Part shown: positions 57,520-64,000 of the stretch, one piece after another | Position numbering within the stretch: position 1 is the first letter of the stretch | Layout: the number at the start of each line of letters is the position of its first letter | DNA from: Steinernema hermaphroditum | Taxonomy: Eukaryota > Nematoda > Chromadorea > Rhabditida > Steinernematidae | Length of the DNA: 64,000 bases | Direction: 5' to 3' | NCBI GenBank assembly: GCA_030435675.1 | Contig: CM059622.1 | Coordinates: 17,174,001-17,238,000, forward strand | Made by a program: the position numbers and the translations under genes | The notes under the pieces: model-generated | The model's input: only the letters and a program-made list of their open reading frames with translations | Databases searched by the model: none | Told to the model about the DNA's origin: nothing

Positions 57520-57600
57520 GATTCGTGATATGAAACGAGATTTCCATAACCAAAAAATCATCCTCTTTCTGAAAGGTTTAAAGAGGACACGCACGTCCAA
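57520..57600 (-). repeat. partial duplicate of the PUS7 5' end
   Basis: The minus strand reads CCTTTCAGAAAGAGGATGA, then a GGTTATGGAAATC start and CGTTTCATATCACGAATCAT, matching the acceptor, start codon and first nine or so codons of PUS7 at 57296-57345. The frame continues MEISFHITNHVTCPAV and stops after about 29 codons without further PUS7 similarity. Confidence 0.8.
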
Positions 57601-57983
57601 TCATAGGAGTTCAACACCAGAGAAATACAGTGAGAGGAGCAGCGATAATTTAGATCACAAAACGCACAGAGCACATACGGTATTCGGCGCAACAATGGGC
57701 AGACAAGAGGTAGAAAGAGAGCTAGATGGTTTGCAGAATAGTCAGTATCCTGATGGTGACAGGAAGGTAAAGGTTCAATAGGAATACAGACGAGACAGTC
57801 CGCAAAACAGTTTCGACTCCGACCAGATTGCACAACGTGAAGAAAAGCAAAATCGTTTCAGGACTCCAAGTCAAAGCCAGACGCTCTTCTTTTTACACTG
57901 CGCTCCGGAACTCTCGCGCACAGCCCTTAAAAGGCGCACTTTCCCAACTTCTTCTCGTTTTTTTTTACTCCCGTTTGTTCGTG
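57601..57983. other. 5' flank shared by PUS7 and the PTPS gene
   Basis: The two genes diverge from this region. No further gene is seen. A T-run precedes the PTPS ATG at about 57957-57967. Confidence 0.4.
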
Positions 57984-58436
57984 ATGTCGTTGGCTCAGGC
58001 TCCCGTTGTACTTCTTCACCGCACGGAGCGGTTTTCCGCATGTCATCGCCTGCACAGTCGACATCTCTCCGATGCCGAGAACCGCGAGATCTTCGGACTG
58101 TGCAATAACCCCAATGGCCACGGCCACAACTACGTGTGGAAAGTAACGCTACAAGGTCCTGTTCACCCCACAACAGGGATGGTTTACAATCTCTCCAATC
58201 TGAAAAGCGAGATGGCGCAAGTGGTTCGGATGGTTGACCATAAGAACCTTGACTTGGACGTGGACTACTTCCACGAGGACGGCATCGTCAGTACCACGGA
58301 GAATCTGACTGTATTTCTGCACAGAGAGCTGGCTAAGGTGATGAAGCGTCCTGAGCTGTTGCTCGAGTCGACCGTCGACGAAACGGAGAAGAATGTATTT
58401 ACCTTCCGGGAGATCCCAGCTGCCAAATCCTTGTAA
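57984..58436 (+). CDS. ptps-1: 6-pyruvoyl-tetrahydropterin synthase
   Basis: PTPS converts 7,8-dihydroneopterin triphosphate to 6-pyruvoyl-tetrahydropterin, the second step of tetrahydrobiopterin synthesis, feeding aromatic amino acid hydroxylases. A single exon encodes 150 residues (about 145 in man). The zinc ligands are His21 in FSACHRLH and His46 and His48 in NGHGHNY; the catalytic Cys40 precedes NNPNGHGH. MVDHKNLDLDVDYF carries the Asp-His pair, VSTTENL the conserved Thr-Thr-Glu, and VDETEKN the substrate-binding Glu. An upstream in-frame open stretch exists from 57828 but lacks similarity, so the ATG at 57984 is preferred. It is convergent with the PCAF gene, 260 bases away. Confidence 0.96.
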   Translation: MSLAQAPVVLLHRTERFSACHRLHSRHLSDAENREIFGLCNNPNGHGHNYVWKVTLQGPVHPTTGMVYNLSNLKSEMAQVVRMVDHKNLDLDVDYFHEDGIVSTTENLTVFLHRELAKVMKRPELLLESTVDETEKNVFTFREIPAAKSL

Positions 58437-58696
58437 TGTGTTCTTAAAGTGTTCTTAACATGCATTTAACATGAATTTACTGTAGATGCGACCTAAAGAT
58501 GTGCGAATAAAATTTAGACCCAACTTTAAGGGTCCGTGAAATCAGGAAATTCTTGTCTGCGTGGTACTGACACAAGTCCTTTGGTACAGATCACAAAAAA
58601 ACCAGAAACCCGGAAGTTTTATTCGCATCGACCTTGAAACGACAAGACACTGCCAAATTAATTTAAAGGTACTATGTACAGAGAACTGGTGAGATC
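58437..58696. other. convergent 3' region between PTPS and PCAF genes
   Basis: AATAAA at about 58506 on the plus strand for PTPS. No other feature. Confidence 0.5.
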
Positions 58697-61390
58697 CTAG
58701 ATGAGCGGCTCTTGAGCCGGTAGAGATACTTTGAGAGCCGATGTGGGGAAATAGTGTTTCCAGAGCTGTTTGAACCGTTTGTTCAGGTGATATCCCGCTT
58801 TGTAGTATTCGGTATCCACGCCGTTGAACTTGTAACAGTTGTCGAACATTCTAATCAGATCGGCGATGAACAGATGTTCCTAAAGAGGAAACTGGTTAGA
58901 TGTGTGTCAAGAGGTACGGTATTTACGTGAACGTAATACTTTCGATCGACACGTTCGCCGATCGTCCGCAGATCGATTGGAAAGAGGATGTGCTCGTAAT
59001 ATTCGGGAACTTCTGCTGCTTGGACAGGTTCCAGGAAAGGCCAGGAGTGAGAGTCTTCCCTTAGTTTCCTTAGGACAGTACGCAAGGTGGACAAGAGATC
59101 GGAGGAATTGGAGAAGGCGCTTGGCTCGACGCCCTTCCCTCGATCATCTAGCTGATTGACTCCGGGAATCTTAGACATTGGGAGAATCGCGGAATCTTCT
59201 GGAATTCCACTCAAATGAAAGGCGTCAAAAGTGCTTTCCCACTTTTTTCCTTGAAAAGATGCTCGATTCCACCGTATTTGAGCCTCAGGTATGGATGCTG
59301 TTCCCTGGCCATGCACTTGTAAAGATCCCTTGTTCGGAGTAGGAAATTGGGAAGATCAGTATAGACGATTCTAAATGTCAGATACTGTAAGAGAGTATGA
59401 CACAGGTAAGCTTACTTTGGATGGAGCTGGCACTCCATAAGTGTTGCCCCTTCGTAGTGCTTAAGATAACCATTGTACTGTTGGAAGGGCAGTGTGATTT
59501 TCTCGGTAAATCCCTGCTTCTTGAAGTAACCCGTTGCGAATTCATCGGCATAGGTCAACAGATGGTAGACCTTTCTTGTTCGGATACTGTAGTCCTTGAG
59601 GTGATTCATCAGATGAGTACCGTAACCACGGATCTGCTGATTTCCATACACGGCACAGAAAACGATTTCTGAGAATCCCTGTGTTGCAAATTCTCGAAAA
59701 CAAATGCCTCCGACGACACCGTAGTCTTTCTTTAAGAGGACCATCGTTTCCTGCCGGTGGTCGAAGACGATTCTTGTCACGTAGTCGACCGGCATCTTCG
59801 GAAGCTGTTTCGTGAAGAGCTTGACGGTTTCTAGTAACCAGCCAAGCTCCGTTTGGTCTTGCTGAGGATCAAGAGTGTTGGTGATAACGCGAAACCAGAT
59901 AACGCCTTCTTCAATTTCCTTCTTGATACTCTCGAGGCGCTTCACTGATACGTAGAAGGGATCGTCCCTCGCCTTAAACGTCCGATCGATGTCCCTCGAT
60001 GTTTCTTCCGCCTTGTTCCTCTCGATCGCTTTCTTCACCAGATCGGGAGGGAAGTCTGACGATACTGGTTCCCAACGCTTTGGAGAACATAGGGGAGTAT
60101 TAGTCACGGGAGCCTTCACTTCTTTCTTTGCCGTTTTCCTCTTCTTGTTGGGCGGAGGCGCGAGAACAGCATAACTCGTTGAAGGCTTCTCATGATCGAC
60201 GTTCATTCCGTTTGATTCAGCAACACCATTTTGGAGCTCAGGTGTTATTTCGGTTCTGTGCTTCGAGGGGAGAACGTTGGTGGCTTCGTGGAAGCCAATG
60301 ACTAGGGCCTGTTCAAAGCGATAGACGGCGTCCGCGTCCAGGCGATTTTCTTGGAGGTCGTATTCTTTGCTCAGAAACTTTTGGAATTTCACCGCAAATG
60401 ATTCTACCGATTCTCGAGCCTAAAATCAACCATATCTCACAAAAGCACAAAATTTCAGATTACCTTTTTCAACTGTTTAGAGGCCTTCACATTTAAAGCT
60501 TTTTGAAAATTGGCACGAGTGGATAAAAGAAACTTTCGACCAAATGTGGACACGGTTTCGTAGCAGGGAATCGACCTGTACGCTCTCGGAAAAGAGCAGA
60601 AGAAGAGCCACCTGGAGAACATCAATTTGTATTCAGGATCCTTATTTTCTGTTAACATCTCCGGCGGAGGTACATCGTAGCCATTAAGAGTGTTTAGAAA
60701 CATTAAGGCGATTTCCACTTGTACGGCAGCGCATCTAGAATTTAAGATGATAATACAGTAATTGGGAATAAAAACAAACGCTTCACTGAGCCGGAGACAA
60801 CTCAAGTAGGCAGCAACGAGGCGAATGATAGTAGGCTGTTGGAAAGGTGGCGATCCAAAGGTCTTCGGGAGCATCTTGAGCACATGTGGCTCTCTGGACC
60901 GCATTGTTCTCTGCAGCGACTGAAGAAGCTCAAAGAGGACATGCTGGACGGATGCCGATTCATGCGTCTTTAGGCGTTCAATAATCGCTTCGACATCGGA
61001 GGCGATCTTCATAAGTTCCGCGCGATCAGCCGGAGGAATATTTGCGACCAGATCGGCGTGGCTGGCTGAAGATACGGTAAGTTGTGCGAATATAACAGAT
61101 TCAAACATACCGAGAGGGTGGTCACACGTAGAGCAGATGGTCGTCTTCGGGATGGTGAGAATCCACGAACGATCCGGCGCCCATGGATCGTTTTTCCTGC
61201 GAAATCCGGAGCATGGGCAGCTGATGCACCCGCAGTGGAGCGCGAGCCTTCGTTTGTTCGCCGTTGATTCGTCACTTTCGTCGTCAGAGGTACTGGAGCG
61301 CGCCTTCTGCAGTGACGTCTTCCGACGCAACGTCGGTCCCGGCGAAGTAGGCGTCTGTGGCGACGCGCCACGTTTCGGTCGCGTGCGCAT
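58697..61390 (-). CDS. pcaf-1: histone acetyltransferase PCAF/GCN5 (KAT2)
   Basis: KAT2 enzymes acetylate histone H3 within SAGA-type complexes. Six minus-strand exons, 61390-61111, 61065-60464, 60419-59416, 59370-59243, 59198-58927 and 58879-58697, give about 822 residues, the normal length. Order: Ser/Arg-rich start, a Cys-rich PCAF-homology region (CGCISCPC ... CSTCDHPL; then GSPPFQQP, RWLFFCSFPRAYRSIPCYET), a GNAT domain with the catalytic Glu in GFSEIVFCAV, acetyl-CoA loop QIRGYGTHLMNHL and TYADEFATGYFKKQGF, and a C-terminal bromodomain (SWPFLEPV, YYEHILFPIDLRTIGERV, NCYKFNGVDTEYY). The start at 61390 is chosen because no earlier ATG is in frame. In exon 2 about 17-23 residues (near 60720-60786) have no match in the family; a 69-base intron with a weak acceptor there (60786-60718) is possible. 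Confidence 0.95.
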
Positions 61391-61800
61391 CGGATTCGGA
61401 CGAAATTCGGCAGATCCACAGGCGTTTTCTTGTTTTTCGGCGAAGGGTGAACCCGCAAGCGCTTGAGGTTTATTAGTCAAGGAGCAATCGCGTCGAGACC
61501 ATTAGGCATTAGCGCCAAAACGGAGAGCGTCTTTGGAGAAGGGGGCAGAGCGTGCGGAAATGGAGCTCAGCGGGACGGAAATGAAGAGGAGGTCACTCAA
61601 AGGGTGGCCGCTCGCAAGGGCAGCATTGTCTGTTCGGGTGAGCATATTCTGTAAGCCTTGCCTGCCTCCTCGTTGCATCACAAATTCCAAGTTGGACACA
61701 GATTTCGGTCCTGGATTCAATCCAGCTGGACCTTTCACATAGAAAAAAAACCCGTAGATGTTTTTAACAAACATAATCAACAAAAAAAGAACAACAAATA
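61391..61800. other. spacer between SURF6-like and PCAF genes
   Basis: A 410-base spacer on the minus-strand cluster. The PCAF frame stays open without an ATG up to a TTG at about 61480, so an upstream exon or non-ATG extension cannot be excluded. No other gene is seen. Confidence 0.4.
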
Positions 61801-62297
61801 CTAAGCAATACGACCCTTCTTGCGCAGTTTGTCCATCTTCGCCTTCTTGACGGTGTCCCTACGTTTCTGAAGGTTCGTCTCACGCTTCTGCTGCTTTTTC
61901 GCTTCATCGGCCTTAACCTGCTTCTCGCGGTTACCCCACTTTTTCTTCTTGTTTTGCTTCATTTTTTCCTTTCTCTTGAGACTCTTCTTGAGCAATCCGA
62001 TGTCGTCCTTCACCTTCACTCCAGCTGCTCGCTGCATCGCGTTCTTCCAACGGATGTTCTCTTCAATCTTTTCAGCTTTCTCGGGGTCTTTCTCCCTGAC
62101 ACCAGCTATCCTTTCCTTCCTTTTTTCGGCCTTCTCAAGTAAACGCTTGTAGTCTTTCCCCTGGAACTTATCTCGCTTGTCGTTCCTCGTCTCCTTCTAA
62201 ACAATCAGTATCAGTAACCAGAACCTTTTGTGAATCAAACCTTGTCTTCATTTTTCACGACAAAGTCAAACCTCGAGAATGTGAAATCTTCTGTCAT
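61801..62297 (-). CDS. SURF6: SURF6-like ribosome-biogenesis protein, short form
   Basis: SURF6 (yeast Rrp14) is a nucleolar protein needed for both ribosomal subunits. Two minus-strand exons, 62297-62241 and 62196-61801, give 150 residues. The C-terminal SURF6 domain is clear: YKRLLEKAEKRKER, IRWKNAMQRAAGVKVKDD, LLKKSLKRKEKMKQNKKKKW, QKRETNLQKRRD, KKGRI. The domain is almost all Lys/Arg-rich helix. The ATG follows directly after a TTTCAG acceptor, which fits trans-splicing onto this exon. Human SURF6 is about 360 residues, so the N-terminal half is missing here; no upstream exon with coding character is seen in the 219 bases before the mitoguardin stop. It may be complete in this lineage, or an exon has been missed. 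Confidence 0.85.
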
Positions 62298-62515
62298 CTG
62301 AAACGAGCATTAACAAACACTTAATAATCGATGTATGAATATGACAGTAGCTCATTGAATCACTGGAACAGTCAGCAAATATGGCAATCAAGATGAGTGG
62401 CAGACGTTTTAATAAAACAGTAACGATAAAACAAACAAGTCATGGTAACCCGTATCATCACTATCGCTCTACTTCTACCTTCTACAACTACACACTAGCA
62501 CTAATGAGATCGGTT

Positions 62516-64000
62516 TCACTGAGCGGCTTCGGATTCCCTTTCAGCTATTTTGATTTGCAGGCTTTCGATTGTCTTGCGAAGAGCTGCATGCACGTCCTCG
62601 GTTAGTTCAGCCAAACACGTATAACGCATATTAAAGCTGAAAATCTCACCCACAAGGTTATAAACTTGTTGCTGAAATTCATAGTTTACTAAACATACGG
62701 TTCGAATGCTACACAAACCTTGAAATATTGGCAGAGTTCGCGATACGACGCACTGCTGCCGCCGAAGAAGGCGAGAGTCAAAGGAGGTGCGATTGTTTCA
62801 GTGACACTGTAGAATTTGCTCATAAAACCATTGGAAAAATGCAAGCGTTTGCGTTTAGCTGCAATCATGGTCCACAGCATTGTGGACAAAGAGGTCTCCT
62901 TCATCTTGCGAGTGATAAAGCGGTTGGACAGGATGGCCACAATGGCTGAGGGAGGCGCGCTCATGTCGTCGAAGCAGTCAAGCAGAATGAAGTCAAGGAG
63001 AACGTCCCAAATGCCGATCTGAGCAACCTAAACAAATCGATTTAACAGATTCTGAGTACTATTCTGAGTTACCTTTCGCATTCCGAGCTCTTCAGTCATA
63101 ATTTCTCGATTGTTTTCGTCGTCCAAAAAAGCAATTATTTCATCAAATGCTTTGACGAAGTCCTTCGTTTCGTATTTGTCGTATCGCAGAATGTCACACA
63201 TCACTTGACGACCAGTATTAATCAACCACTGTCGGTTATCCTCGTTCGACATGATATTCTACAATGTACTGAAGTGACGGTTTAATCGAAAGGGATCAGT
63301 ACCTGGAGAGCTTGACGCACACACCACAGTTTGGCGGCGAATTCGATGTCATTTTCACAACCACAGATTGACGCTCTTGATTTGCGGAACTCAACGTTTC
63401 CGTTGGTAGCTTCTTGCAGACCCTCTTGGTAAAACGCCAAAGAAGACCCAGTGAAACTTAGAGCTTCACGAACGATTGGATCTTCCAAACAGCTCGCCTA
63501 AATGTGTCAATGCTTCGGGCCTCTATTGAGTTTTAAACTTACGAAGTCTTCGAAGCATGAGTGGAATGAGTCGTCCGTGAAGAACGACAAGGATCCTGTT
63601 CGCTTCGATCTCGATGTGAAACCATTCCACATCGCGGTGGCAATAGCGTCAGTTGCAGGTAAATCTTCACGGTTATAACCACCTATAAGATACCGATTAC
63701 TAAATGTAGCCCTTTTTTGAGATCTGCTGGTATAGCGGATAGACTCTAGCCGTAGAAAAATCAAACTGACCTTCAGTTACAAGACGGTTAACATCAGTTT
63801 CAATGATGCGCATGCGAGTGATGATAGATGAAAGCATTTCAGCGCGACTCTTGTCTCGCTCCGAGCGATTCTTGAGCAAGTCAAATCCGGCCTGAGCAGT
63901 CTCCAAAATCTGCACAATGCTCTGGAAGTTGTCACATCCCGTCATCAGCTGGCATTCGTGCGACGGAATCGTTGCGCCTCGTACGGAGGCACGCGTCGAC
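62516..64000 (-). CDS. MIGA: mitoguardin (MIGA/FAM73), C-terminal part, runs off the window
   Basis: Mitoguardin is an outer mitochondrial membrane protein that promotes mitochondrial fusion and ER contact. The visible minus-strand exons are 64000-63771 (open at the edge), 63682-63543, 63497-63303, 63258-63073, 63027-62719 and 62671-62516, all in phase. The family core is plain: MTEELGMRKVAQIGIWDVLL, DFILLDCFDDMSAPPSAIVA, ILSNRFITRKMKETSLS, GFMSKFYSVTETIAPPL and MRYTCLAEL. The stretch SFFTDDSFHSCFED upstream of the core may be the FFAT-like motif that binds VAP proteins at ER contacts in this family; that is inference. The N-terminal membrane segments lie beyond the window. The stop is 218 bases before the SURF6-like ATG, same strand. 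Confidence 0.93.

Noticed and set aside
1..64000. CRISPR arrays, bacterial operons, rRNA genes, other snRNAs (U2, U4, U6) and spliced-leader RNA
   Set aside because: None of their hallmark sequences was found; the window is eukaryotic nuclear DNA.

Overview
The window is nuclear DNA of a nematode, most likely a rhabditid-type roundworm. The evidence is consistent throughout: protein genes are cut by many introns of about 41 to 60 bases ending in TTTCAG-like acceptors, several genes carry a TTTCAG-type acceptor just upstream of the ATG as expected for spliced-leader trans-splicing, same-strand genes are packed head to tail 150 to 400 bases apart, and the spliced proteins align with animal families. 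Species cannot be told from the sequence alone. Homology calls rest on recognising conserved family sequence, not on a database search. Exon junctions were chosen by GT-AG signals, reading phase and fit to the family.

Left part (1-12 kb). An Arg/Glu/Asp/Ser-rich repeat protein (401-1798), a small secreted Cys-rich protein on the minus strand (2047-2595), a small single-pass membrane protein (7010-7470) and a secreted Pro/Ala/Lys repeat protein (9458-10596). Among them lie five spliceosomal snRNA loci, three U1 and two U5 (one damaged), scattered on both strands. All five share a 17-base promoter element at -86 or -87.

Middle (11-26 kb). Two almost identical elongation factor 1-alpha genes on the plus strand (11292-12730 and 21913-23351) flank the 13-exon exocyst gene sec-8 (13125-16716) and a 5-kb stretch with repeats. 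Then come a Lys-rich, probably four-pass membrane protein (24331-25378), a hAT-type MITE and a tiny membrane protein (25850-26077).

Right part (26.9-57.3 kb), all minus strand and head to tail: PUS7, a basic lysine-rich protein, the ribosome quality-control E3 ligase listerin (LTN1), a MADF-BESS transcription factor and a PHAF1/C16orf70 homologue. PHAF1 is stretched over 16.5 kb because an 11.4-kb intron holds a complete intronless leucine-rich-repeat receptor gene (31929-33728), repeats and GC-rich non-coding islands.

End (57.9-64 kb). A plus-strand 6-pyruvoyl-tetrahydropterin synthase gene faces a second minus-strand cluster: mitoguardin (running off the window edge), a short SURF6-like gene and the PCAF/GCN5 acetyltransferase. 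The two minus clusters look like candidate nematode operons, mixing RNA modification, ribosome biogenesis and ribosome rescue with transcription factors.
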